64,000 bases of DNA from Symbiodinium natans (Eukaryota > Sar > Dinophyceae > Suessiales > Symbiodiniaceae), in NCBI GenBank assembly GCA_905221605.1, contig CAJNDS010000036.1, positions 246,001 to 310,000 on the forward strand. The letters are read 5' to 3'. This document shows positions 28,179-38,906 of this stretch, in pieces. Made by a program: the position numbers and the translations under genes. Position 1 is the stretch's first letter. Each line of letters opens with the position of its first letter. The notes beneath the pieces are model-generated. The model did no database searches. It saw nothing but the letters and a program-made list of their open reading frames with translations, and had not been told where the DNA came from.

Positions 28179-29666
28179 TCAGGCCCGGAAATCAACGTTT
28201 CCAACCTTGGTGGGATCTGAACAATACATGTGCTGCTGAATCCTGAAGACATATCCAATGTAGCTGCGCATCTCCTTCAAGCCACGGCCTCGCGCAAACT
28301 GCTGCATAGCTTCAAGCACTTGGCTCTGTGGGGCCGCCTCATCCATCAAGAAGCCGTGCTTGCACAGTGTTTTGCGGACTTGGGTGTCACTGGGGGCAAC
28401 ACGCCATCGGCCACCAGTATCATGGGCCAAAAACGCGCGATGCAGCTTCTGCACTACGTCCGACACTGTGTCAGTAGGAGTAGGCAGAGCATCGCATCTT
28501 TTCCGAAGGGCCTGCTTGTTCTCTGGAAGGTTCACAAATGCGAGCAATGCCTCAGCCAAGTCGCAGCTCAAGTGGCCGTCCAGGTATCCCAGTCTGCGCA
28601 AAGCTTGTGCCACCATGTCTCTCGATGCCTTGATGGTGAACGGGCCTCCGCCCTTAAAAACTGCCCTTGCATGCATGGTGCCATACTCTTTGACCTTGAT
28701 CCTGGTCTTGGCTGGAGCTTTTGTGGTGGGGAGGAAAAAAGCAATGTCGCCGCTGTACCTAGTCCATGATGCTTGAGAGACTTGAGAGCCTGCAGCTTGA
28801 AGCAGCTTGTGCAGTGATTCACATCCCAGCCCAGCCGGGTAGACCGTCAGTGGTCCCAGTCGGTGTGAGACCCAAAATTTTGCAATGCCCTGCACAAGCA
28901 AGCCGCGTTCCCCATGATAGCCCAGATCTTGCAAGAACTGCGTAAGATGCTCAGCCTCCTCTTCAATTGGGCTTTGCCAGGGCTCTGCCATCTCGACGCT
29001 CCCGCTTCCGTCTGGGTGAAGAATGGCTCTGACCTTGGGACCCTCCTCGCTTCGGCCTATGGGCACCACAGTAGCACTAGTTGCTCTGTACTTTCGAGCG
29101 GCATTGCCTCGAGACTGTGGGAGGAAGACGATCATGTCTTTGGAAGCCGCGACCTCCTCAACAATGTCCACAAAGTCAGTGTCGCTCGTGAGCAAGGCTA
29201 CACACAGATCATCTGGTGACTGGGACAGTCGCACCAATCTAGATTCAATGGCAAGATCGGTGGCCTCTTTACCTCCGCGACGGGGCACAGGACAAAACTT
29301 AATTCGCCGCTCTCGAAGAAACGCATGCCACTGCTTGTTTTCCACTCTTCTTGGCTCTGCAAAAACCGTAGCAACGACACTGCGGCCCTGCCCCTGCAAG
29401 TGCTCAATGGCCTGCTCAATGAGCTCAATGCTACCCTGATCTCCATCCACCAGAAGTTGTGCCAGAGCCTTTGCACCAAGCCGCACACGGCTACGTCTCA
29501 AGCGTGAGAAACTTCGACCGTTCAGTCGACGGACCTCACTGCCACAAGATGTCTGCACGCGTGTAAATCTTGCACAATGCCAGATGGACACTTGAGAAGC
29601 AGCAGGCTTGCTACAGCATGCATAATTACTACGTCGAGATGAGACGCAGAACCCCTGTTTGAGCAA
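28179..29666 (-). CDS. NYN-domain (PIN-like) protein with putative OST-HTH/LOTUS-type C-terminal repeats
   Basis: The only long uninterrupted frame, 495 codons, ending TGA at 28179. Residues about 68-205 match the NYN fold of the PIN-like nuclease superfamily (LabA, Limkain b1/MARF1). A first acidic site is in LLVDGDQG (about 71-78), a second in KEATDLAIESRLVRL (about 133-147), and a third in LLTSDTDFVDIVEE (about 159-171). These are the places where NYN proteins carry Asp residues binding the metal. The C-terminal half (about 230-312 and 345-480) has two helical segments (HLTQFLQDLGYHGERGL, MVAQALRRLGYLDGHLS) that resemble OST-HTH/LOTUS RNA-binding modules; this is weaker. Likely role: RNA binding or cleavage. 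There is no ATG at the 5' end (TTG at 29666), so the start is probably upstream or spliced on. Lacking introns among tiny exons, it may be a retrocopy. Confidence 0.8.
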   Translation of the reverse strand: MLKQGFCVSSRRSNYACCSKPAASQVSIWHCARFTRVQTSCGSEVRRLNGRSFSRLRRSRVRLGAKALAQLLVDGDQGSIELIEQAIEHLQGQGRSVVATVFAEPRRVENKQWHAFLRERRIKFCPVPRRGGKEATDLAIESRLVRLSQSPDDLCVALLTSDTDFVDIVEEVAASKDMIVFLPQSRGNAARKYRATSATVVPIGRSEEGPKVRAILHPDGSGSVEMAEPWQSPIEEEAEHLTQFLQDLGYHGERGLLVQGIAKFWVSHRLGPLTVYPAGLGCESLHKLLQAAGSQVSQASWTRYSGDIAFFLPTTKAPAKTRIKVKEYGTMHARAVFKGGGPFTIKASRDMVAQALRRLGYLDGHLSCDLAEALLAFVNLPENKQALRKRCDALPTPTDTVSDVVQKLHRAFLAHDTGGRWRVAPSDTQVRKTLCKHGFLMDEAAPQSQVLEAMQQFARGRGLKEMRSYIGYVFRIQQHMYCSDPTKVGNVDFRA

Positions 29667-29669
29667 TAT

Positions 29670-29935
29670 GCGTCAAACATCAAATTCGCCCAAGTGGCGT
29701 GCCAGCAGACCCTGGCGACCGAGGCCAGGCAGGCCACCTCGACTGGCTTCCGGAGGTCCGACGAGACAGGCGGCTGAAGAAAGCGGTTGCCATGCCTGGG
29801 ACTGCAAGCCCCTGGCAGCACATTGCGTGGGTTGTGCACACAGGGGCGGCTGAGCATCCCGACCAGCTAAAAGCAACGGCTGAGATGGGCAACCGTCCGA
29901 AACACACGATCAGCATGATGGCTCTGTGCTACCCC
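29670..29935. other. GC-rich region upstream of the NYN gene
   Basis: Non-repetitive sequence open in several frames on both strands. Probably the 5' part or leader of the NYN gene, but no frame is convincing. 28025-28178 below the stop is unrepetitive and may be its 3' UTR. Confidence 0.35.
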
Positions 29936-30206
29936 TAAACCCTAAACCCTAGACCCTAGACCCTAACCCCAGAGCTTTGGGCCATTTGGGCTTGAGGGCT
30001 TTGGGGTGGAAGCTCCAGACCCTGAAGCACGAACTCCCTAAAACCGAAGCTTGAACTCTGCGCCCTAAACCCGGGTTCAGGGTTTAGGGTTTAGGGTTTA
30101 GGGCTTAGGGTTTAGGGTTTAGGGTTTGGCGTTTAGGGTTTAGGGTTTGGTTCTCAAGCCTAAAACCTGACCCCCTAAACGGTGAAGGGCCCCCCTCCCT
30201 AAACCC

Positions 30207-30311
30207 TACTTTGGAGTAGACCCTGGAAAAAACATACGCTTTAGGTATAAGTAGCTATCATAGGAACACAGACCCAAAAACGGTACTAAAGTACACTACT
30301 CCAAAACCCAG
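30207..30311. mobile_element. TIR-B element nested in telomere repeat
   Basis: TACTTTGGAGTAGACC to CTACTCCAAAACCCAG. Both flanks read CTCCCTAAACCC, so it inserted into an existing CCCTAAA tract with a target duplication. Confidence 0.8.
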
Positions 30312-30417
30312 AGCTACTCCCTAAACCCTAAACCCTATAACCCTATAACCCTAAACCCTATAACCCTCTAACCCTATAACCTAAACCCTAAACCCTAAAC
30401 CCTAGAAACCCTAAACC

Positions 30418-30506
30418 CTAACCCCTAAACCCTAAACCCTAAACCCTAAACCCTAAACCCTAAACCCTAAACCCTAAACCCTAAACCCTAAACCCTAAAC
30501 CCTAAA
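30418..30506 (-). repeat. CCCTAAA array
   Basis: About 11 clean units preceded by CCCTATAA variants (30325-30380), then poly-C. TTTAGGG follows the next exon at 30611. Confidence 0.95.
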
Positions 30507-30538
30507 CCCCCCCCCCCTCTCCCTAAAAGACCCCCCGC

Positions 30539-30595
30539 CCAGCAGCGCAGCCTCGGCGGCTCCTGCCGCGGCTTGTTCAGTGCCGCCAGGTTGGC
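30539..30595 (-). CDS. Exon
   Basis: 57 nt, 19 codons ANLAALNKPRQEPPRLRCW. Acceptor GGGACAG, donor TGG|GCGGGG (GC type). Confidence 0.6.
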
Positions 30596-30655
30596 CTGTC
30601 CCACAGAATAGGGTTTAGGGTTTAGGGTTTAGGCTTTAGGCTTTAGGGTTTAGGG

Positions 30656-30757
30656 TCACTACAGGGGCCTGGATAATGAGAATAGGGCTTTGGGGGGGGC
30701 TTTTTATTCGAGTAGAACTGTAGATGGACCACCAGGGAATGTTAGCAGTCAGTAACC
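30656..30757. mobile_element. Diverged TIR-D element
   Basis: AATAGGGCTTTGGGGGGGG and GGGAATGTTAGCAGTCAGTAAC correspond to the TIR-D ends but the copy is degraded. Confidence 0.55.
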
Positions 30758-30784
30758 CTAAACCCTAAACCCTAAACCCTAAAC

Positions 30785-30836
30785 ATTGCACGCGCAGCGC
30801 TTTGAGCGCTGGTGGCCTGAGCCTCGGGATGATCGT
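30785..30836 (-). CDS. Exon
   Basis: 52 nt, reads DHPEAQATSAQSAARA. Acceptor CTGGCAG, donor CAAT|GTTTAGGG (telomere heptamer). Confidence 0.5.
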
Positions 30837-31599
30837 CTGCCAGGATGAACGTCTCCAAGAAACACGAAAGTGTTGTCAAGTGCCTCTAAGGGTTTTCCGC
30901 AAAAGTCTGGGTAGCATTCTTGGGGGGGGATCCCTTTAAGGGGATTCTATTCTGGTTGGGGTATAAGATGGAGATACCCCCTACACCCTAAACCCTAAAC
31001 CCTGAGTTTCGGGAACCCCCCCCCCCCCCCATTTCTCATCTAGCGGCGAGGGGCAGCGGCCGGCCGCCTCTTGGGTTTAGGGTTTAGGGTTGAGGGTTTC
31101 GGGGGTTTGCGTTCGTCCGTGACGTTTCTTTAGGCATTGGGTCGAGTACTCCGCGCCTCTTGCACAGATGGGGCTTTACGAGATTAGGGGTACCTAGGGG
31201 TACCTTATTGGGGTCCATAAGGGGATCCTACCCTTTGAGGGTCTTGACGGTCCAGATTCGGGGTCCCTTTGTTTCCGTAAAGACCCAGATGAATCACATG
31301 CAACCGGCTTTGTGCCAGCAGAACAGGGCGTGAGTAAACCACGAACCACCATGAACCCCCAAAGACACTGGACCACCTCTATAGACCTAGTCTGCTATCC
31401 GAGGTCTAGGGTTTGCAGGGTTTAGGGGTTTAGGGTTTAGACTGTACCGGGAAGAAGTCGAGCTATATCGGCTGGTGAGTACTAAGACTCTGTCTTTCAG
31501 GAGGGAGGGAGGATTCAACCCTAACCCCAAAGCCTAAACCCCCTGAGCCCTAAACCCTAGACCCTAAACCCAAACCCTAAACCATAAACCCTAACGGAC

Positions 31600-31620
31600 C
31601 TCGGTTTGCCGGAGCAACGC
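31600..31620 (-). CDS. Microexon
   Basis: 21 nt, ALLRQTE. Acceptor GTGCCAG, donor GAG|GTCCGT. A TIR-I copy with a TTTAGGG insert lies at about 31647-31768. Confidence 0.55.
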
Positions 31621-32630
31621 CTGGCACCGGGGGGCGGGAGAATAGCCTAAGCGCTGAATACCCTAGCCTAGGTTTAGGGTTTAGGGTTTAGGGTTGAGGG
31701 TTTAGGGTTTAGGATTTAGGCATAGTAGGATTCTCTTTAACCGAAAAGGTTCAAGGTTACCTACCCAATCCCTAAGGTAAGAGGGGCTGCTCGGGGTTTC
31801 GGGGTTTAGGGGCTTAGGGGTTTAGGGCTTTAAGGCTTGGGGCTTTGGAATTTGGAGGTTCAGGGGTTTGGGTTTGTTCTAGAGTTGGGTTTACCCTGGG
31901 GCACCAAATGGACCCAAGCAGGTCCTTTGTCAAGCCTCAAAGTAGGGTTTAGGGTTCAGGGTTAGCTTCATGGGCATCTGTAAAAAAGGGCGTAGAAGTA
32001 CCCTATGTATAATCCGGCGTCTGGCTACTACCCTTCAAGTAGGGGTCTCGTGTTTGTCGTTCAGGGGATGAAGCGACTATTCTAGTGTTTAGGGTTCAGA
32101 ATCTGGGGTTTAGGGTTTAGGGTTTGGGGTTTAGGGAGATTTTGGGCGCCTGTTTAACTTGAACGGGCATCTTGGGCAAGGAGTGGATCATGTTGGTAAT
32201 TATCAGGGTTTAGGCTTTACAGTGTAGGGCAAGGAATGAAGAAGAGACTTTCGAGTTTGAACGGTGCCCTGTCCTTTTCTGAGAGCTGTTGGAGTTGTGC
32301 TGTTACCCTAAACCCTAAACCCTAAACCCTAAACCCTAAACCCTAAACCCCAAAGCCTAAAAGCCTCCAACCCTCAAGCCTCGAACCCTCAACCCTGAAG
32401 AGCCAACCCCAAAACCCTAATGTGAGTGTACCTTGGGGACCAAATGAACTCTAAAAGGGTTAGGGTTTTAGGGTTTAGGGTTTTAGGGTTCAGGGTTTTA
32501 GGGTTTTAGGCTTTAGGGTTATACCTTCCTAAGACACGTTGCAGCCTGCGAGGTCGCATTTGCACCGGCGCGATGTGCGGCCGCGGCTTGTCACCCACGC
32601 AAGTCCGATCGGGCTAGACGAAAGCATGGC

Positions 32631-32716
32631 CGTGCAGGGAGTGGAGCTTTCGTGCCCGACTTCGCCAGCTCAGCTATGTCCAAGCCCCGGAAAGCCGCGC
32701 TGGCGGTGAAGTCATG
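32631..32716 (-). CDS. Exon, unknown
   Basis: 86 nt, reads HDFTASAAFRGLDIAELA then KSGTKAPLPA. Acceptor CCTGCAG, donor ACG|GCCATG (GC type, provisional). 32530-32630 is also GC-rich and may hold a further small exon. Confidence 0.55.
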
Positions 32717-33020
32717 CTGCAGGCCTTCCCCGGCTGACTCAGCAGGTTCGTGTAGAGGGAATATGATCCCAATTGCGGTTCGTTTGATCCCTAGAAAACG
32801 GTGTGTTATATATGTGTGAGGCAGGATCCATAAGGTTGGATTTAAAGGATTTATAGTATTCACAACGGTAACGGTGAAACAAGACCGCAACTTGTTAATA
32901 ACATTTATGGGGTCGTTAAGAAACATGCAGTAGATCAAGAGTTAGTTCGCTGGCGACTGTAGATTTAGGGACCTGTGCATACATTGTGTTCTCTCACTTC
33001 GTGCGCCAAAACCTTTGCAA

Positions 33021-33700
33021 CTAGTGAATAGTGAAAAGAATAATTGAGAGAGCGCGAACACGTGCAACAAGCGAACGTAGTGAACCCGAGCTAAAAACCC
33101 AAAATGCCCGTTGCATTGCTTCCTTCCTATCTGTATCGGCCTTGTCCTGTGAGGGTTTAGTCCTCTTTTGCTTTCCCGTTCTCACTCCACCTAGGGGTGA
33201 CTTCGTCTCTCCTGTATGCATGCTGGCAGCTACAGGGTGGGGCCCCCTTCCTATACTAACTGTAGTCAAGGGACTTATAACCTAACTTAGGGTCCTTATA
33301 ACCCAATTTAGGGCCCTTATAACTCTACTTATAGCTAGGGGGCCCCACCCTGTACTTCAGACGGGCGCACTGTCTTATTTCGTTGGGCGACCCGTATGGG
33401 CTCAAAACCTCAAAATGCTATGTTTTGATTGTTTTTGGCGGCTGTGGCCCCTTCAAACGTCATGTATAACATCGCGGGCTAATAAACATGATGTGCCCGC
33501 CGAGGACTTTGCAAAGCCCCCAATAAATTTCTGTAAAATTGGTGCTCGCGGCGCTCGCGAGCTCGCGGTATTAAGAATACCAAGTCATCAGATTCACACA
33601 GGGTGGTCATTTGGCTCAATGGCCCACGAGGCGAAGCCAAGTGTGTCCATCGAAAAAATAAACTCAAAAACAAGTTTAAGCTAGATCAGGCAAACATATC
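33021..33700. other. Non-repetitive, coding-like, unresolved
   Basis: 33021-33285 and 33415-33684 are open on both strands. The minus frame reads KQKRTKPSQDKADTDRKE in the first and LVFLIPRARERREHQF in the second. I cannot choose a strand or ends. A TIR-M copy (33235-33354) overlaps the first. Confidence 0.35.
33235..33354. mobile_element. TIR-M element, short form
   Basis: CAGGGTGGGGCCCCCTT to GGGGGCCCCACCCTG, perfectly inverted ends. One 21-bp module instead of the two in 2735-2876. Confidence 0.85.
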
Positions 33701-33904
33701 TTGCGAATAGCAAGCATTTCAGGGACAACGCCCCCTAAACTCTAAACCCCCTCAGCCCTCCTCTCTAAACCAGATTAAAACCTCCTAAACCCCTTAAACC
33801 CTGAACCCTAAACTCCTAAACCCCTTAAGCCCCTTAAACCCCTTAAACCCCTTAAACCCCTAAACCCCTTAAACCCCTTAAACTCCTTAAACTCCTTAAA
33901 CCCA

Positions 33905-34082
33905 ATCCCTAAACCCTAAACCCCAAACCCTAAACCCTAAACCCCAAACCCTAAACCCTAAACCCCAAACCCCAAACCCTAAACCCCAAACCCCAAACCC
34001 TAAACCCTAAACCCTAAACCCCAAACCCCAAACCCCAAACCCTAAACCCTAAACCCTAAACCCCAAACCCTAAACCCTAAAC
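33905..34082 (-). repeat. CCCTAAA/CCCCAAA array
   Basis: About 180 bp of CCCTAAA with interspersed CCCCAAA, directly left of an exon. 33780-33900 is a related CCCCTTAAA tract. Confidence 0.95.
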
Positions 34083-34152
34083 CCCGCAACGATGCCGGCA
34101 GCGCGGCGATGGAGTTCACATCAAAGGATGTGCGCTGCATGGCTGCCTCCTC
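34083..34152 (-). CDS. Exon between opposed telomere arrays
   Basis: 70 nt, reads EEAAMQRTSFDVNSIAAL then PASLR. Acceptor CCACAAG, donor CGGG|GTTTAGGG. TTTAGGG follows on the right (34163-34200). Confidence 0.7.
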
Positions 34153-34500
34153 CTTGTGGGGGTTTGGGGTTTAGGGTTTAGGGTTTAGGGTTTAGGGTTT
34201 CGGGTTTCGGGGTTGCTTAGGGGCTTGTAGGGTTTCAAGCTCTCACTCCCCTCTTTGAAGGTTCGATCATGGGTAGCTGTATGTCGGGTTGTGAATGTAT
34301 ACCCTAAACAAGGTTTATGGGCTTCGGTTTCAGGGTTTCGGGTTGAAGGTTTAGGGATAGAGTCATCCTACTTATAGCCCTACTAAGATTACTCATAAAC
34401 GTCCAAGTAAGCCCTAGAGCTATAAGTAAGGTCACTCTAGTTATAACTGGCTGCAACCTTATTTAGGGTCCTTATACCCTACTTATAGCTACCCAGGAAC

Positions 34501-34520
34501 CTTCAAGTAAAGAACGGGCG
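34501..34520 (-). CDS. 20-nt microexon with TIR-C donor
   Basis: Acceptor ACTCCAG, donor AAG|GTTCCTGG, the end of a TIR-C element. Reads ARSLLE in one phase; the open frame continues upstream (LANALHSWFTP), so the exon may be longer. Confidence 0.5.
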
Positions 34521-34696
34521 CTGGAGTGAACCAAGAGTGCAGAGCGTTTGCCAGGTGAGAAGGGGGGGGGGGGTTTGGAGAGGTTTAGGGTTTAGAGTTT
34601 AGGGTTTATGGTTAAGGGTAGGAGGGGTTTGGAGAGGTCTGGACGACCTTCGTTCTAGGGTTTGGGGTCTTCAACGCTTAGTGGTTCAGCGTTTTT

Positions 34697-34884
34697 CTAG
34701 GATGAGCGTGTGGTGATTGAACAAGCAACGGTGCAGACTAGTCGCCAAGGAGCAGGCGAAGGACGAACGATCAGGCCGCTAAAGCTCGTAGATGGCTGGA
34801 TGCTTAGCAATCGACCCTTGCTCTCAGTGATTTTGGGTACAGTTTGGGGCAATGACGGTTTGTTGCAGGCATCCCGTGATCTGA
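34697..34884 (-). CDS. Exon ending in a stop, unknown
   Basis: 188 nt to TAG at 34697. Reads RSRDACNKPSLPQTVPKI, TESKGRLLSIQPSTSF and PSPAPWRLVCTVAC. Acceptor GTTAAG. It may instead be spliced out before the stop. Confidence 0.5.
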
Positions 34885-34944
34885 CTTAACTCGATTTTTG
34901 CCCGTAGATCAGAGCCTCAATGTGAAACCAGCGCTACAAAAAAC

Positions 34945-35110
34945 ATGAGGCGAAGTAACTTGGCTCCTACAAACCTAAATTTAGAAACAGAAGAAGGGTT
35001 GGTTCGCATAGAGTTTGTGCGACAGTCTCGTGCAATTCCTTGCCCATTCAATGGGCGAGAGATGGCAGCGGTCCAGATATTCTCCACTGGGCCCTCTAAA
35101 GTGGGCCAGG
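34945..35110. other. Open on both strands, unresolved
   Basis: Plus frame MRRSNLAPTNLNLETEEG...; minus frame EYLDRCHLSPIEWARNCT.... Both look protein-like. 35111-35410 is degenerate repeat with no exon seen. Confidence 0.3.
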
Positions 35111-35410
35111 GTTTAGGGTTTAGGGTTTAAGGTCTACTAGGGCTTGGGGTGGAGTAGGGTTTAGGGCTAATTAGGGCTCAGGGAATTCGAAGCATCGAAC
35201 TCTGAGTCGCAGACGTCATAGGGCATCTTACTAAGCAACTTCCATGGTCCTTGTGGGGTCCTTCTTACAAGGTGGCCCCCTATTATTTAGGGTACTTAAA
35301 AAAGGGAGAGTTGACTCTAGTCCCATGAATGGTCCCCCTATGTAACTATACTATACGTACCCTGTCAGAGCGCTCGTCTAAAAACTATAAGGCCCCTATA
35401 TGAAATACCG

Positions 35411-35483
35411 TACTTTGGAGTCGACCCTGGTAAACAAGTGTATACTTGGTAGGCATAAGTAGCAATACTACATTTACTACTAT

Positions 35484-35581
<98 letters not shown>

Positions 35582-35584
35582 CTC

Positions 35585-35641
<57 letters not shown>

Positions 35642-35679
35642 ACTACTACTACTAACTACTACTACTAACTACTACTACT

Positions 35680-35757
<78 letters not shown>

Positions 35758-35760
35758 CTC

Positions 35761-35850
<90 letters not shown>

Positions 35851-35955
35851 ACTACTAGTTTCTCGCTGCTAGCTACTAGCTACTAGCTACTAGCTACTAG
35901 CTACTACTAGCTAGTAGGCTACTAGCTACTGCTACTGCTACTACTAATACTAATG

Positions 35956-36012
<57 letters not shown>

Positions 36013-36078
36013 ATACTACTAATAATAATAATAGGAACCCAGAACCAAACAATGCATTAAAGCATACCAAAACCCAGT
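35411..36078. mobile_element. TIR-B element expanded by a CTA microsatellite
   Basis: TACTTTGGAGTCGACCCTGG begins the element and CCAAAACCCAG ends it. The usual 90-bp interior is interrupted by about 540 bp of CTA triplets (35467-36032). Confidence 0.8.
35467..36032. repeat. (CTA)n microsatellite
   Basis: Over 150 CTA triplets with rare CTC, CTAA and GCTA interruptions and a (TAGC) sub-block near 35870. Produces a false poly-Thr ORF. Confidence 0.98.
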
Positions 36079-36230
36079 ATATTACGCAAACCCTAATCCA
36101 ATACTCCCCTTAGAACCTTAATAAAAATAATATGTGTAATATCATCGTGGGTTTTTTTTATAAAAAAAATGAACAAAACAAGGGGGATATAGAAACCCCT
36201 TTAGCGTATCAGCCCCCAGCACCTCAACAC

Positions 36231-36287
36231 CAACGAAGAGCATCAAATGCTGGCACAGGGTCCTGGGCCCTGAATACCGGCTGCATC
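36231..36287 (-). CDS. Exon
   Basis: 57 nt, reads MQPVFRAQDPVPAFDALR. Acceptor GATTAAG, donor GTTG|GTGTTG. Confidence 0.55.
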
Positions 36288-36549
36288 CTTAATCTCTGGT
36301 TAAAAAATAGCCCTAAACCCTAAACCATAAACCCTAAACCCTAAACCCTGCAAAACAGGAAATTAGGGAGTTGGGCTCTCTCAACTTGCAGTTTGGGCTG
36401 TGGCTCCTGGGGTTTTGGGCGGCCCCCCTAGGTTGCCCCTATAGTTCGGGCGATTTAGGGATAGTTGAGCCTTATTAATGTTAGTTAAGGGGGGAACCCA
36501 GCCGGGGGGGGGGGGGGGGCCATGAAGTATTATAATGGGGGGGGGGGGG

Positions 36550-36600
36550 GGGGGCACTATACTCCCTTTTCACGACTGCTAGTATAAGGGGGAACATCCC
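36550..36600. mobile_element. Right half of a TIR-A element
   Basis: CACGACTGCTAGTATAAGGG then GGAACATCCC; the left part is a poly-G run. Confidence 0.6.
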
Positions 36601-37130
36601 AAGTCATAACCTCAGAAGACCTTCTGCAACAAAAACACACCCGCAACCTCAGCACTACACTACTACAGTAGCCTCTAACCCCTAGGCCCCTAAGCCCTAA
36701 ACCCTAAACCCTGGGCCCTGAACCCGAAACCCCAAGCCGTCCGAAATACAGCCAGAGGCCAGACACGTGTCTGACATGTCCGCCTCTCTGATTCTTCCCT
36801 TTGAAAACCCAAATCCCCCGCTAAAGCACCCAAAAAGCGCTCTTAGAGTGAGAGGTCCGTCTTTTTCAGCTAGCAGGCTCAGTCTCCTCTAGGTGTTTTT
36901 TCTCCCACTTCGGCCATGTAAGTGTGGGCAGTTGGGGGGTTCCCTGGTTGTTGTATAGAGAAGACCCTAAACCCTAAACCCGAAACCCTAAACCCTAAAC
37001 CCTAAACCCTAAAGGGTTAAGAGTTCCGAAAAACAAGTGTGCCCTTATTGGTATGTTGGCCTACATCAAGGCTGTGCGGGAAGGGCTTCATTTTGGGGTT
37101 TAGGGTCGAGGGTTTAGGGTTTAGGGTTGT

Positions 37131-37266
37131 CTCGACTCATGACGGCCCATTTCAAACCAAAAAGAAGTACGATGTAATTACGGTCTCAGATCCCAAAATG
37201 ATTCAAAGGGATTTGGGCCACGCTCGGAATAAAGCCCTGGAGCCTTTTTTTTCTCCTTCAGGCTGA
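37131..37266 (+). CDS. Possible plus-strand exon
   Basis: The plus frame reads DGPFQTKKKYDVITVSDP then KMIQRDLGHARNKALEP, natural-looking protein. The minus frames close sooner. No good donor was found, so it could be a decayed fragment. Confidence 0.35.
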
Positions 37267-37686
37267 AAGACATGCCACTGGCGGGTCTGGGGTAACATGC
37301 CTCTGCCATCTACAACTTCGGTAGGATAGGCACGTCTGAGTTTGTCCAACGGTTCAACGGTAAGGAATCAAATGCCTGAGCCACTGAATCTGGAAATTTT
37401 GGGAGCTTTGATATGGTTTCGCCTATAGCACCCTAACGCCAAACGACTCTAAACACTATAAATCCCCAAACCCGAAACCCTACACCCCATCAACCCTTCA
37501 CCCACACCCTCAAGCCCCTATAAAGTTGCTGATCATGTGCATTCCCTAAACAGCCTTCGCCTGTCACACTGTGTGCCTTAGGCTGGGTTGCTGTTCAGGA
37601 ACTCACACCTTAACTCGCTAGCACATCGAGGAAACGCATCCATGATTCAAGGTCGGGTAAGGACTACATCCACCATATGGCAACTT

Positions 37687-37830
37687 AAACCCTGAACCCT
37701 AAACCCCTAAACCCCTAAACCCCTAAACCCCTAAACCCCTAAACCCCTAAACCCCTAAACCCCTAAACCCCTAAACCCTAAACCCCTAAACCCTAAACCC
37801 TAAACCCTAAACCCTAAACCCTAAACCCTA
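37687..37830 (-). repeat. 8-bp CCCCTAAA block then CCCTAAA
   Basis: About ten octamers CCCCTAAA followed by ordinary heptamers, another locally homogenised variant. Confidence 0.95.
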
Positions 37831-37883
37831 AGGGTGAATTAGCAGCAGCTCTTGACTCTTCACTCCTTAGGTTTAAAAAAAAC

Positions 37884-37929
37884 GGCGTTTGCTCCGACCC
37901 TTCTCGGCTGGTTCTTTGGAAAGAAGGGA
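37884..37929 (-). CDS. Small exon, basic
   Basis: 46 nt, reads SLLSKEPAEKGRSKR. Acceptor CTCTGAG, donor CGCC|GTTTTT. Confidence 0.6.
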
Positions 37930-38367
37930 CTCAGAGACCTAGACGGTTTAGGGTTTAGGGTTTAGGGTTTAGGGTTTAGGGTTCAGGGTTTAGGGTTTAG
38001 GGTTTAGGGTTTAGGGTTTCTAGGTCCTAGGTAATATCCCCAACACAACCCTCCCAGGATTCGGGTCCGCTGGATTGATGGGTTCCCTTCGGGTTTAGGC
38101 TTTAGGATTTGGGGCTCCCCGCCCTTGGTTCCCCCCGTAATTGTTTAGGGTTTAGGGTTTAGGGTTGAAGCCTGATTAAGGCTATTTAAGGGGGAAACCT
38201 GGTGGGGGGGGGGGGGGAGGAAGTATAGAAGGGGGTAAATCCCTGAACCCTAAACCCTAAACCCAAAACCCAAAACCCTAAGCCCTAAGCCCTAAACCCT
38301 AAACCTACACCCTAAACCTTAAACCCTAAACCCCAAACCCTAAACTAGGGAAACCCATGATGAGTGC

Positions 38368-38429
38368 CTGACGCGCTTCGGTCGTCCGTTTGGCCCCCGG
38401 ATGCGGAGGATACACCCCGAGGCCCCAAA
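38368..38429 (-). CDS. Exon
   Basis: 62 nt, reads FGASGCILRIRGPNGRPK then RV. Acceptor GTTTGAG, donor TCAG|GCACTC (GC type). Confidence 0.55.
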
Positions 38430-38767
38430 CTCAAACCAAGAACCCCAACCTCAACCCTTACATCCCTAAGTGCCTGAATCCCTAGTTCCTAAATCCCTAA
38501 GTCCCCCAAACTCCTAAATTCCCCTAAACCTCCTAACTCCTAAACCCATTCCCTGCTACTGAGAACCAGCCAGTTGATCCAAGCAGATCAGAGACGCGCC
38601 GCAGGTTCGGCGAATTTGGGTCGTGAGAAGGATTCACACAGAGAGAGCCCAAGACCTCTTAACTAAGGACGAGACCGTAATTCTGCGGTTTAGGGTTTAG
38701 GGTTTAGGGTTTAGGGTTTAGGGTTTGGGGTTTAGGGTTTAGGGTTTAGGGTCAACCTTATATCCCC

Positions 38768-38890
38768 TAGGCCCTTAAACCGAGGGGGTCTCAGGGGTCT
38801 TGGGCTCTCTTGAAAGCACTTGCGGGCACAGAGGCGCCCGCTTCTTTGGGTTGGAAGGCGCCTCGTCCATTCGCAACCACGTCCGGGGAT
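38768..38890 (-). CDS. Possible exon, Pro/Lys-rich
   Basis: The minus frame reads MDEAPSNPKKRAPLCPQV then LSREPKTPETPSV to a TAA. A second frame is open too. Ends undefined. Confidence 0.35.
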
Positions 38891-38906
38891 CAGCCGACGT
38901 TTAGGG

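Noticed and set aside
28230-29507. Plus-strand ORFs of up to 179 aa
   Set aside because: Antisense shadows of the NYN gene, which has clear motifs on the minus strand.
33600-33630. Dinoflagellate spliced-leader relic (CATTTGGCTCAATGG)
   Set aside because: Only about 11 bases match the end of the known leader, with a gap and a mismatch. No tandem copies and no gene start next to it.
35446-35655. Poly-threonine ORF
   Set aside because: Translation of the CTA microsatellite inside a TIR-B element.
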